64,000 nt of DNA from assembly GCA_964593455.1 (NCBI GenBank), contig CAZQHK010000021.1:1-64000 (forward strand), in the 5' to 3' direction. Shown piece after piece: positions 1 through 8,545 of this stretch; position 1 is the stretch's first letter; each line of letters starts with the position of its first letter. The notes under the pieces were generated by a model that was not told the origin of the DNA, ran no database searches, and saw only the letters and a program-made list of their open reading frames with translations. A program made the translations under genes and the position numbers. Source of the stretch: CAZQHK01 sp964593455 (GTDB lineage Bacteria; Muiribacteriota; CAYSPT01).

Positions 1-79
1 ACTATACTTTCTTCACTAATTTTCCAGTCAGCCAAACAGCATATAAGCTGATAAAGATCATCAATTGAAAATATGCGGG

Positions 80-1987
80 TTAGAATCCTAATCCGAACTC
101 ACTGCCCGTATCGATGGCCCTGATGATTTTGATTAACCACATACGGACGCCTTCATCCGGATCGACTTCCCAGGCTTCCTTTAAACGCCGTTTAACTACC
201 GGGCCCATAGCCACCAGTTCCCTTACCGATTCTTTGACTGTTTCTGAATCGAGAGACCGAAGTCCATTAAGCAACGGTTCTACATCGAAAATACCCTGTT
301 TTCTCAGTTCAAGCTCTATCTCTTTCTGCAGGAGGGGCAGGGCATCTTTCTTGACCTCTTGAAGTTGATCCAAGGCTCCCAGTTTGATAAGAGACTCCAT
401 TGCCAATTTCCTGACCCAGTCGCTCCCGTCGTGAAGAGACTGCAGCAGACCCGGAACCGCTTCTTGATCTTCCAACTCTCCCAGGGCGAAAGCCGTGAAA
501 AATCGCATGTCCTCATTGCCGGATCTCAAGATCTCCAGGAGCGGCTGTATTACTTCATGTTTGATCTTTTTCAGTACCCTGAGCGTCCAATAGGAGATGT
601 CAGGATTCTCATTCTGAATGTTCTGGATAAGTTCATCAAGGACAACCACCCCGAGTTGTTCCAGGCTGGCAGCGGCGGTATACCGAACCGGTACGCTTTC
701 ATCACGAAGTGCCATGATCAGCGGTCCAGCCAGATTAGAGGCTTTAATCTCACCTATGACAGCAGCAGCCCATTTACGCTTAAGATCGTTCTCACTTCTG
801 AGTGCTTCGAGTACCGATTCCTCAGCCCGGTCACCCAGTTGCCCCAGCACTTTGGAGGCATGAAAAGCCACTACCTGGTTCTGGTGTTTCAACACCTGCT
901 GCAATGGCTCTACGATGTCGCTTCCCAAACACAGCAAAGAGTTTACCGCCGCGGATCGCACCAACAGAGATGCGTCTCCTAAACGTTCGATCAATAGCGG
1001 GATAAACTGTGGATCGGCAGTCGTCAGGGTCAGGTACTCGACGGCAAATCTCCGGACATCGTTGTCCTCATGTTCCAGGAACCGGGACAGACGTTCAGCT
1101 CCTTTGACCGGAATCTCTCCCAGCGTACGCAGTCCCCAATATTGCCTGTCTGGATCTTGCCCCTCAACGCAGGAAACCAGCCTGTCCAACACCGTTTCTA
1201 TCGCGGTTACTTCTGGCTGTCCATCCTCCGAATTACCTGCTGAACTTTTCCCGATACGGACCAGTGACAACGAAGCCTGTTTACGAACCGTCCATACCGG
1301 GTCGTTTAAAGCGGCCACCAGGCACTCCACCGAGGACTCGTCGGCATAGTTACCCAGAATGTCAGCCAATACCCGTCGCTTGGCCGGAGGGTCTCCCGGA
1401 AAAGCTGTTATGATAGCTCCGGGATCGGGCAGCCGCAAAAGTTTGAGAATCGCCTGTGACCAGTAAACCATGTCTTCATTCCCGGTCTTCAAAGCGGATA
1501 GCAAAAACGGAACACCCGGAAGACCGATGGTTGCCAATCCTTCGGCGCTCTGCTTGCGCACTTCGAAGTTCTCATGGCCGAGTCTTGATACGAGATGCTG
1601 GATCCCACGGTTATCGCCCAGGCAGCCGAGAGCCACTGAGGCAGCAAGTTTGACATCGTTCGAGGGATCGGAAACCAATTTTTCCATCAAGAACGGTACC
1701 GAATCAGAAGACTTGATTCGTCCCATTGTCTGATAAACCAATACCCGGACAGTCTCGTCCTCTTGCTCCGCGGCGGTTCGAAGAGCAGGCAGGGACAGGG
1801 CCCCCAAACGCACCAAACCGTCGGCGGCAAATCTTCCTACCAGCCAAAGCTGGCTGGAGAGGCACGACACCAGGACCGGTATGGCATCTTCCCCGCCCTC
1901 TTTGCTCAGTTTTTTGGCAGCTTCGATGACTTTCAGTCTTTCTTCAGATGTTAGTTGTTTTTTCATCGTCTCAAGAAGAGCAGACAC
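80..1987 (-). CDS. HEAT-repeat scaffold protein
   Basis: A 635-aa protein built almost wholly of HEAT-like repeats of about 30-40 residues. Their signature recurs along the chain: a helix ending in a PxL pattern, then a D-x-x-V-R-x-x-A-A-x-x-L-G-type helix, for example around residues 100-130, 215-250 and 400-450. No signal peptide, membrane segment or catalytic motif is visible, so it is probably cytoplasmic and a protein-binding scaffold. The start is GTG, preceded by GAGAGGTGAG. It is the last gene of a minus-strand operon, 25 bp after the YbbR-like gene and downstream of cdaA and dapA, so a partner in c-di-AMP or envelope control is possible but unproven. HEAT identity is secure; the function is unknown. 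Confidence 0.85.
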   Translation of the reverse strand: MSALLETMKKQLTSEERLKVIEAAKKLSKEGGEDAIPVLVSCLSSQLWLVGRFAADGLVRLGALSLPALRTAAEQEDETVRVLVYQTMGRIKSSDSVPFLMEKLVSDPSNDVKLAASVALGCLGDNRGIQHLVSRLGHENFEVRKQSAEGLATIGLPGVPFLLSALKTGNEDMVYWSQAILKLLRLPDPGAIITAFPGDPPAKRRVLADILGNYADESSVECLVAALNDPVWTVRKQASLSLVRIGKSSAGNSEDGQPEVTAIETVLDRLVSCVEGQDPDRQYWGLRTLGEIPVKGAERLSRFLEHEDNDVRRFAVEYLTLTTADPQFIPLLIERLGDASLLVRSAAVNSLLCLGSDIVEPLQQVLKHQNQVVAFHASKVLGQLGDRAEESVLEALRSENDLKRKWAAAVIGEIKASNLAGPLIMALRDESVPVRYTAAASLEQLGVVVLDELIQNIQNENPDISYWTLRVLKKIKHEVIQPLLEILRSGNEDMRFFTAFALGELEDQEAVPGLLQSLHDGSDWVRKLAMESLIKLGALDQLQEVKKDALPLLQKEIELELRKQGIFDVEPLLNGLRSLDSETVKESVRELVAMGPVVKRRLKEAWEVDPDEGVRMWLIKIIRAIDTGSEFGLGF

Positions 1988-2012
1988 CGTTACTCACCTC
2001 TCAATACCGCGC

Positions 2013-3260
2013 TTACTCCTCCTGATTGCCATCAGTATCCTCGTTCTCAATGTCAACCGGAGAGATAACGATCACCTCAATAGTCTTGCCGGCTCCTTCC
2101 ATGACCTTAATTCCGGGAGGTACGCGCCAGCCGGGAATCACCTGAAACACACCCTCATGACCCGGAACTTCAGCTTCAGGGAAAATATCTTCTTCCTGCA
2201 ACGATTCCAGTAAGACCATGGGGCCAACCAGAATAACCGACAGACTTTCAGGTTTCGTTGACACCGTAAACACGGGTCCGGGTCCGTTAATGACAATTTT
2301 CCGGTTCATGATCTCACGGGTAACTGAAATCTGGTCAATTTCGACAACCACATCAACGATCCGTTGCCCCAGAATATCCATCTCCACATTGGGAACGACA
2401 ATTTCAACCGGAAACGTTGTTTTTCTGGTTACGGCAGCCAGGTCCACCGGTTGAAGCTTGAAAGAGGTTATTCCTTTCAAGATCTTTGGAGGGGCTTCTA
2501 TCTCCAGCTCGGAAGGAATAGCGGTGACCCGCGCCAATTGGTATCCGCGCGGGGGTTCTCCTTCCACTGTAACTTCTAACGGAACATTCCGTTTCACCCA
2601 GGGGATTATACCCACCCTGACCAAAATATTCTTAGGATCTGAAACGATTTCCTTGATCTCCTCAAGATTCTTGTCAAGCAACCTAACCCGTTGTTCCTTG
2701 ATAATATCTCCGGTCGCGCCGGTAACATCGATGGTCACCGAGGCATGAAGCAACGCGGCAAGTTTTTCCCGTGGGCCGTATACCTGGACATTGGGCGGGG
2801 TGATAACCGGTTCTTCCAGCACATGCTTCCCCGATGGACTACCGAGAAGACTGTACTCCAGGTGGAGCTTCTTCTTTTCCATCTTTACCAGCATCAAATC
2901 CAGCTCGGGAGGATCGACGCTGATAACCTTCATATCGGTATCCGCCAGCTTTTTATAATGGATCTTTTGCCGGTGCTTTCCTTCTTTGAGGTCAGTGACT
3001 TCGACGTACATTTCAAAGGGAATCAAGTGCCCTCGAAACACCTTGAGAAGATCCAGGCGGCGACCTGAAACCTTGAGACCTATCTTTGAGGGAACTCCCT
3101 CGACCCTCATGTGGTCGGGGACGTTCATCACCGTCAGTAATATTGGAAATGTCCGAACAACAGAAGGATTGACGGTAATATTCACGTAGTACCAGACCGC
3201 TATCGCCAGGACCAGCGAAAACAACTTCAGATGAAAATTTTTAAGCAGCAGATCCTTCAT
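2013..3260 (-). CDS. YbbR-like domain protein (CdaR-type)
   Basis: A 415-aa protein with one N-terminal membrane anchor (about residues 10-30, starting MKDLLLKNFHLKLFSLVLA). Four or so beta-rich YbbR repeats follow, with the family's recurring P-x-x-V-x-V-x-G-P pattern (VQVYGPREKL, LSVILVGPMVLL). YbbR/CdaR proteins bind and modulate the membrane diadenylate cyclase CdaA, and cdaA lies only 6 bp upstream here, the usual gene pair. The tail is acidic (IENEDTDGNQEE). The start is ATG, with a GAGGAGA site inside the end of cdaA, so the two are probably translationally coupled. The gene is called by family and neighbour; no catalytic role is expected. Confidence 0.9.
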   Translation of the reverse strand: MKDLLLKNFHLKLFSLVLAIAVWYYVNITVNPSVVRTFPILLTVMNVPDHMRVEGVPSKIGLKVSGRRLDLLKVFRGHLIPFEMYVEVTDLKEGKHRQKIHYKKLADTDMKVISVDPPELDLMLVKMEKKKLHLEYSLLGSPSGKHVLEEPVITPPNVQVYGPREKLAALLHASVTIDVTGATGDIIKEQRVRLLDKNLEEIKEIVSDPKNILVRVGIIPWVKRNVPLEVTVEGEPPRGYQLARVTAIPSELEIEAPPKILKGITSFKLQPVDLAAVTRKTTFPVEIVVPNVEMDILGQRIVDVVVEIDQISVTREIMNRKIVINGPGPVFTVSTKPESLSVILVGPMVLLESLQEEDIFPEAEVPGHEGVFQVIPGWRVPPGIKVMEGAGKTIEVIVISPVDIENEDTDGNQEE

Positions 3261-3266
3261 TTTTTA

Positions 3267-4094
3267 TCAGGCTTTCTCCTCTATACTGCTCACAGAAACA
3301 GTTTTCTTCCGCTGATAGTTAAGCCGGTACATACGGTACAACAGCCTGGTTAAGGTTTCGATATCAAGGTTTCTGGTCATCTTCCCATTAAACATCAACG
3401 CGATGGAACCAGTTTCCTCAGACACGACGACAGCCAAAGCATCTGATATTTCGGTTATGCCCACTGCGGCCCTATGCCGTGTGCCGAGGGTCTTTTCAAA
3501 CGTGGGGTTCTCGCTCAAGGGCAGGATACAGCTGGTAGACTGGATCAAATCTTCCCGGACGATGATGGCGCCGTCATGGAGAGGGGCATTGGGATGGAAA
3601 ATTGTTTCAATCAGTTCAGAAACCAGACGGCTGTGAATCCTCACCCCGGTCTGGATAAAATCCTCCAGACCCGTCTCCCGTTCGAGCACAATCAGTGCCC
3701 CAACCCGTCGTTTTGACAATGAATTGACTGCCTGCCCTATCTGCTTGACAACTCTTCGGACATCCTCTTCCCTAAACCCCAGTAAATGACGACCGAAAAC
3801 CCATCCCCGGCCGAACTCCTCCAGGGCTTTTCTGAGTTCCGGTTGCAAGATGACCACCAGGGCGATAATACCAACCGGCAGGATACGGCTAAGTAGCCAA
3901 TCGATAGTGGTTAAGCGCATCCAGGGCGCGATGAAAATAGGAGTGAACAAAACTCCCAGGCCGATGATTATCCGAAGAGACCTGGTTCCACGTATAAGGA
4001 GCGTCAACTGGTAGAAAATAGCCGCCATAATAAACACATCAATCCAGTCAATGGGTGAATATATGGCGTCGTGTATCAGCAGTTTGAACTCCAA
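3267..4094 (-). CDS. cdaA: Diadenylate cyclase CdaA (DisA_N / DAC domain)
   Basis: A 275-aa membrane enzyme that joins two ATP into cyclic di-AMP. Three hydrophobic segments (about residues 15-35, 40-58 and 66-84) precede the DAC domain (about 100-260). Both hallmark motifs are intact: DGA at 174-176 (LHDGAIIV) and RHR at 206-208 (GTRHRAAVG). Length and order match CdaA/YbbP rather than DisA, which lacks the membrane segments. The start is probably TTG after an AAAGAGG-like site. It lies between dapA (49 bp upstream) and the YbbR-like gene (6 bp downstream). The usual companion glmM is not next to it here. Confidence 0.95.
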   Translation of the reverse strand: MEFKLLIHDAIYSPIDWIDVFIMAAIFYQLTLLIRGTRSLRIIIGLGVLFTPIFIAPWMRLTTIDWLLSRILPVGIIALVVILQPELRKALEEFGRGWVFGRHLLGFREEDVRRVVKQIGQAVNSLSKRRVGALIVLERETGLEDFIQTGVRIHSRLVSELIETIFHPNAPLHDGAIIVREDLIQSTSCILPLSENPTFEKTLGTRHRAAVGITEISDALAVVVSEETGSIALMFNGKMTRNLDIETLTRLLYRMYRLNYQRKKTVSVSSIEEKA

Positions 4095-4143
4095 CAGCCG
4101 GCCTCTTTCTTTCTAGTTTTTCGTACCGCCCGCCCGTGCTTTT

Positions 4144-5055
4144 TTAACCATTCTCACGCTCAGAAATATCCAGTCCCGTTACGTCCAGTAATCCGTTTTC
4201 CTGAAGAACAACGCGAAGCTTGTGTTTGTTCGTTTCCCCCATGCTCCAGAGTGGAAGCCGGATTTCGGGACGAATCATTCCGATGAAACCCAAAGCCGTC
4301 TTGACCGGTATGGGGTTCGTTTCAAAAAACATCGCGCGGCACAATGGCAGCAACTGGTAGTGAAGCGATTTGGCACCGGCGAACTCGCCATCATTGAAAT
4401 AGTTGTAAAGAGCGGCCATTTTCCGGGGCACGATGTTGGCCACTACCGATATCACACCGGATCCGCCGATAGCCAGTATGGGCAAAACAAGAAAATCATC
4501 ACCTGAAAGCACGTCGATGGCATCACCGCACATGCTGATTATTTCACTGATTTGAACGAGATCGCCGCTGGCTTCCTTGACAGCCACAATATTACCTATC
4601 TCGCTGAGCCTGATAACCGTTTCCGCTTCCAGATTGACGGAGGTTCTTCCGGGAACATTGTAAAGGATTATGGGGATATCAACTGCCTCGGCCACCGTCA
4701 GAAAATGCTGATACAGTCCTTCTTGGGTCGGTTTATTGTAGTAAGGGGTAACAACCAGAGCCCCCTGCGCACCTATTTCTTTCGCCAATCGGGTCATGGC
4801 AATAGTCTGGGAGGTGCTGTTTTTACCGGTTCCCAATATGACGGGGACACGTCCCGCGGTTTCCTCGAGCACGATCTCTCCCACAAGCCGGGTTTCTTCA
4901 TAACTCAAGGTGGCTCCCTCACCGGTGGTACCGCAGGGTACGATTCCATGAGTCCCGGATTCGAGATGAAACCGCACCAGTCTCCTGAGAGCTTCCTGGT
5001 CTACCTCGCCATCCTTGAAAGGGGTTACAATCGCTACCATAGATCCACGAAACAT
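4144..5055 (-). CDS. dapA: 4-hydroxy-tetrahydrodipicolinate synthase
   Basis: A 303-aa TIM-barrel enzyme that condenses pyruvate with aspartate semialdehyde, the first committed step of lysine and diaminopimelate synthesis. The Schiff-base lysine is K160 in AVKEASGD. The catalytic tyrosine is Y132 in LYNVPGRT, and the Thr pair lies at 43-44 in CGTTGEGA. Length is normal. The start is ATG with AAGGAGT about 10 bp upstream, and a good promoter lies at 5106-5134. It heads the operon with cdaA. Diaminopimelate supply and c-di-AMP both bear on cell-wall homeostasis, which may explain the grouping (inference). Related aldolases such as NanA share the fold, but these residues and the gene length fit DapA. 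Confidence 0.95.
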   Translation of the reverse strand: MFRGSMVAIVTPFKDGEVDQEALRRLVRFHLESGTHGIVPCGTTGEGATLSYEETRLVGEIVLEETAGRVPVILGTGKNSTSQTIAMTRLAKEIGAQGALVVTPYYNKPTQEGLYQHFLTVAEAVDIPIILYNVPGRTSVNLEAETVIRLSEIGNIVAVKEASGDLVQISEIISMCGDAIDVLSGDDFLVLPILAIGGSGVISVVANIVPRKMAALYNYFNDGEFAGAKSLHYQLLPLCRAMFFETNPIPVKTALGFIGMIRPEIRLPLWSMGETNKHKLRVVLQENGLLDVTGLDISERENG

Positions 5056-5105
5056 TAATACGTCACTCCTTTATGGGAATTAGGACGACCACTTCATCGA
5101 ACTAG

Positions 5106-5134
5106 AGTATACTATAAATAATAACAATAACCAA
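5106..5134 (-). promoter_or_regulatory. Sigma-70-type promoter of the dapA-cdaA operon
   Basis: Read on the minus strand, a TTGGTT -35 box (5129-5134) and a TATACT -10 box (5106-5111) are separated by exactly 17 bp, about 50 bp upstream of the dapA ATG. The surrounding DNA is AT-rich. It is divergent from the promoter of the U32 gene. Confidence 0.55.
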
Positions 5135-5203
5135 GGCCCTATTACGTGCCAATTTCACTAACAAGTGTTGAGCATGCGGCCGCTACAAAGCGCCGGGGAA
5201 TCG

Positions 5204-5233
5204 TTGACACCCCTTTGACCGTTACAATACAAT
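5204..5233 (+). promoter_or_regulatory. Sigma-70-type promoter of the U32/membrane-protein operon
   Basis: TTGACA (5204-5209) and TACAAT (5228-5233) are separated by 18 bp. They lie just upstream of an AGGAAGGA ribosome binding site (from 5246) and the ATG at 5261. This is one of the best promoter matches in the window. Confidence 0.65.
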
Positions 5234-5260
5234 GCCGTTTGCTTTAGGAAGGACCCGTTG

Positions 5261-6370
5261 ATGAAGATTCTGACCCCGGTCAATTCCCCACGGGAGGTCG
5301 CACCTCTTGTCGACGCGGGAGCTAATGAAATTTACTGCGGACTCATGCTTTCCAACTGGAAAAGCAGGGGACACAGTTACCTTTCTTTCAGCAGCGGAGA
5401 AGATAACCGGGCCAATGTAAAGTCACTTCAGGAACTCAAACATCTTATCAATACCTGTCATGAACACGAAGTGCCCCTTTTTCTGGCTCTCAACGCCACC
5501 ACCCATTCACCGTGGCAACTTGAGACCATCCGCACTATCTTACTTGAGGCCGATGGATGGGGGATGAACGCTTTCATTTTTGCCGATCCGGCTCTGTTTG
5601 TTCTGGCCGGATCACTTGATCTCAAAGCTGAATTTCATGTGAGCCTGTTCGGAGCCGTACTCAATCACCGGACAGCCCAGTTCTATAAAAACCTGGGAGC
5701 TTCCAGATTCGTATTTCCTACACAGCTCTCTGTAAACGAGGTCAGGACCATGACGCAGCGACTGGGAGACCTCTTCGAATACGAGATAATCGGCCTCAAC
5801 GATGCTTGCCGCTTCCTGGAAGGATTCTGCCAGTTTCACCACAGCTTTGACGATAAGTTACCCTTTAAACAGTTTGTCAAAAACGCCAATATCAGGTTTT
5901 TCATTCTCGACCGTTTGAAAAGACTCCCTTTCAGCTGGCAGCGGTATATCGAACGGAATAAATTATTTCAACACTATATCTCGTCGCCTTGTGATTTCTG
6001 CTGCCAGATAAGCGGTTACGACACCTCAAAGGATGGGAATAGGCCGGAACCCAATCCGGAAGCGCTTTTCAACGATTTTCTCGACACCTTCTCGTACTGT
6101 AATTTGTGCGGACTCTATGATTTCATCGATATGGGCCTTCAGACGGTGAAGGTCGTGGGACGTTTCAATCCACTGGCCAAGAAAGTCAAAGACGTAAAAA
6201 TACTTCGCCGGGCCTGCGAGCTGGCCGTCAAGCCCGGAATATCCCGGGAAAGCTACGTGAAGCTGTGCCAGAATGATTTCAAGAAAACATTCGGTTTTCC
6301 GTGTCGGCGGTTCTGCCTGTATTCGGTTTCCAGCACACTCAAACAGAACCGTGTCAGGCGAGTTGGCTGA
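5261..6370 (+). CDS. U32-family (collagenase-like) protein
   Basis: A 369-aa protein with the U32 N-terminal signature (MKILTPVNSPREV, then DAGANEIYCG) and the family's TIM-barrel-like body. Cysteine clusters (SPCDFCC, YCNLCG, FPCRRFC) resemble the Fe-S ligands of UbiU/UbiV-type members. U32 proteins, though named peptidases, are now linked to oxygen-independent hydroxylation of ubiquinone precursors and RNA (UbiU/V, RlhA, TrhP); which substrate applies here cannot be told. ATG at 5261 is preferred over the TTG one codon earlier, because AGGAAGGA sits 8 bp upstream of it. The next gene, a polytopic membrane protein, starts 7 bp downstream, so the two are cotranscribed. Confidence 0.85.
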   Translation: MKILTPVNSPREVAPLVDAGANEIYCGLMLSNWKSRGHSYLSFSSGEDNRANVKSLQELKHLINTCHEHEVPLFLALNATTHSPWQLETIRTILLEADGWGMNAFIFADPALFVLAGSLDLKAEFHVSLFGAVLNHRTAQFYKNLGASRFVFPTQLSVNEVRTMTQRLGDLFEYEIIGLNDACRFLEGFCQFHHSFDDKLPFKQFVKNANIRFFILDRLKRLPFSWQRYIERNKLFQHYISSPCDFCCQISGYDTSKDGNRPEPNPEALFNDFLDTFSYCNLCGLYDFIDMGLQTVKVVGRFNPLAKKVKDVKILRRACELAVKPGISRESYVKLCQNDFKKTFGFPCRRFCLYSVSSTLKQNRVRRVG

Positions 6371-6377
6371 GGCGATC

Positions 6378-8234
6378 ATGAGAGGAGAAAATCCGCAGCC
6401 GGACTCCCGTGAAACAGGGAAAAAGCAAGATCGCCGGTCTTTTTCTTTCATCGCAGCTGTCCTGGTACCTTTATTTTTCTTTGCTACCACACTCTTTCTC
6501 ACCGCCCCTATCGGACGACATCCCGCCACTGACATAATCGGTGACCTCACCGGCACCAACACGGAAGACCTGGCCGGGAACCTCTGGGGCTCATGGTATA
6601 TAGACACCAATCTCTATCGCGCCTTCTCAGATCCGGTTTCTCTTAGAACAACACCGCTTTTCTTTTACCCGACCGGTTTTAACGTTTCGCTTTTCCTCGA
6701 TTACAAATGCCAGTTTTTTTCACTTCCTTTCATGCTGGCCACCGACAACCAGGCCCTCATCACGAACCTCAGCATTTGGAGTAAATTCACTTTTAACGGC
6801 CTGGCCATGTATCTCCTTCTCAGGACGATGAAAACGGGACGGACGGCTGCCCTGGCGGGAGGAGTAGTATTTACCTTCAACACATGGATATTCGAGGAAC
6901 TAACCATGGGGAATCTGAATCACATCATTATCGGTTTTTTCCCACTGTTCCTCATAGCTCTGAGAGCGATGATTACGCGTCGATCAATCAGGTGGCAGGC
7001 GCTGGCAGGCGCCGTCTGGCTTTCACTCCTGTTTCTTCCTTACGATTTTTTCCCGTTTTTTGCTGTGCTGTTAAGTGTACCCCTGGCAATACGGGAATTA
7101 ATCAAAACCGCTTCATTCAGGAAAAAGGGGCCGTGGTTGAACGTCACCGCTTTGCTCGTTCTCGGGGTATGCCTATCGCTTCCACTCATTTTTCCTCACA
7201 TTTCAACATTGATCAAAACCGGCCAGGTGCACGGTCTCAAACTCGAATCCCTTTTTAGTTTCAATTCCGAGCAGAACAAAACACTCGGAGAAAATGTATT
7301 CCAACACGTAGGAACGGGAACGGAACCATCATGGACGACATGGCGCCAGCCGGGGACAATGCTCCTCCTGGCGGCGGTTGTCCTGATGCCGTTCTCAAAA
7401 AGAAAAGATACGTTTTTCTGGGCTGTTTCCACGGTAATCTGGTACCTGCTGGCCATGGGTCCGTATCTGGTATTCACTACCGGAACCCGGCTGCCGCTTC
7501 CCTACTTGTTTTTTTACCATGTGGTGCCATTTTTCCCACGTATTACCTGGCCAAAACGCTTTCTGGTCATGTTTTTTCTTTCAGCCGGTATACTGGTAGG
7601 CCTGGTGATGGACGGAATGTACCGCCAGGCCTTGCACAAAGGATTGAGCCGACGCACCGCTAAATTTTTCCTGGCAGCGATACTGGTACTGACTGTTCTC
7701 TTGTCCTATCCCACCTTCTCAAAACATCTGCCAAAAACCAAGCTCAGTGATGTACCTTTATTCTACGAAGAGCTGGCCAAAGAAGAGAAGGGAGCGGTTA
7801 TCGATCTGCCGTTGGACATACCGGCGGCAGGACAAGCGGCCATACGATTCCAGTTGGTTCACGGCAAACCCATGCTAACTGGGCCGGGTATGAATTTCCC
7901 CGATAGCCTGCCCACTGCATTTAAAGATCTGATGCGTGAAAACTCGTTTTTTCAGTTTCTTAAAAATTTACCTGACGATGATAATGCACCTGGTTTTGAC
8001 CAGTCTGATCTCGCCTGGGCGAGAGACACCGGGTTCAGCCACATTATTCTGCATATTCCTTTTTTCGCACTGAAAAGCTATTCCCTCGGTACGTACTACC
8101 GTCCGGGAGATCCCGACAGCCTGGGGATACGAGGACGGGCCAGTTTGATCAAAACGAACTCCGGATTGACCAAGCTCTTCGGCCCCCCGGTGTACCGCGA
8201 CGACCTGATCATCGTCTTCGACATCCGAACCTGA
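6378..8234 (+). CDS. Polytopic membrane protein, probable glycosyltransferase-like (paralogue 1 of 3)
   Basis: A 618-aa protein with roughly 10-12 hydrophobic segments over residues 15-450 and a soluble C-terminal domain (about 455-618). The first extramembrane loop carries TTPLFFYPTGFN, and the soluble tail begins with AVIDLPLD and HGKPMLTGPG. The minus-strand protein at 8546-10417 has the same elements in the same places, so the two are paralogues. The layout resembles GT-C-type glycosyltransferases, but no catalytic residues were assigned. Translation probably starts at ATG 6378; an in-frame upstream ATG at 6273 would overlap the U32 gene by 98 bp. It follows the U32 gene by 7 bp. Confidence 0.75.
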   Translation: MRGENPQPDSRETGKKQDRRSFSFIAAVLVPLFFFATTLFLTAPIGRHPATDIIGDLTGTNTEDLAGNLWGSWYIDTNLYRAFSDPVSLRTTPLFFYPTGFNVSLFLDYKCQFFSLPFMLATDNQALITNLSIWSKFTFNGLAMYLLLRTMKTGRTAALAGGVVFTFNTWIFEELTMGNLNHIIIGFFPLFLIALRAMITRRSIRWQALAGAVWLSLLFLPYDFFPFFAVLLSVPLAIRELIKTASFRKKGPWLNVTALLVLGVCLSLPLIFPHISTLIKTGQVHGLKLESLFSFNSEQNKTLGENVFQHVGTGTEPSWTTWRQPGTMLLLAAVVLMPFSKRKDTFFWAVSTVIWYLLAMGPYLVFTTGTRLPLPYLFFYHVVPFFPRITWPKRFLVMFFLSAGILVGLVMDGMYRQALHKGLSRRTAKFFLAAILVLTVLLSYPTFSKHLPKTKLSDVPLFYEELAKEEKGAVIDLPLDIPAAGQAAIRFQLVHGKPMLTGPGMNFPDSLPTAFKDLMRENSFFQFLKNLPDDDNAPGFDQSDLAWARDTGFSHIILHIPFFALKSYSLGTYYRPGDPDSLGIRGRASLIKTNSGLTKLFGPPVYRDDLIIVFDIRT

Positions 8235-8263
8235 TTTCCTTTATCTGATCGGGAATAAACTAG

Positions 8264-8440
8264 ACCCGAATAATTCACGAATCTTCGTCGCGAGGTGAAG
8301 TAAATGGCCGCAAATACAAGGCGCGTGCAGGAAAATGCACGGAGTCGTACCGGTCGGTACGATGAGTACATTTTTCAAGCGCAACACAGTAGGTGTGGTC
8401 ATTTACGAGCCGTAGCAGATTATTTGTGAATTATTCGGGT
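8264..8440 (+). repeat. MITE-like dispersed repeat, family A, complete copy A1
   Basis: A 177-bp element between two convergent genes. Its ends are 19-bp inverted repeats, ACCCGAATAATTCACGAAT (8264-8282) and its complement at 8422-8440, with one mismatch. Inside are a hairpin with a GCGA (GNRA-type) loop at 8283-8300 and a perfect 7-bp stem TCGTACC/GGTACGA with a 4-base loop at 8345-8362. The GTAAATGGCC and GGTCATTTAC blocks near the two ends pair as well. A second complete copy lies at 29280-29459, with shorter relics elsewhere. It has no coding capacity, so it is a non-autonomous mobile element or a structured-RNA element. No clear target-site duplication was seen. Confidence 0.85.
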
Positions 8441-8545
8441 AGAGTATCCATTTCAGAATTTATCGATTGCTTTACCCCAACTAAATCAACTTGAGAGTAA
8501 TGAAACTCTTTATCGCGACCATTGAGGCTAATCCTTTCTCCAGGT

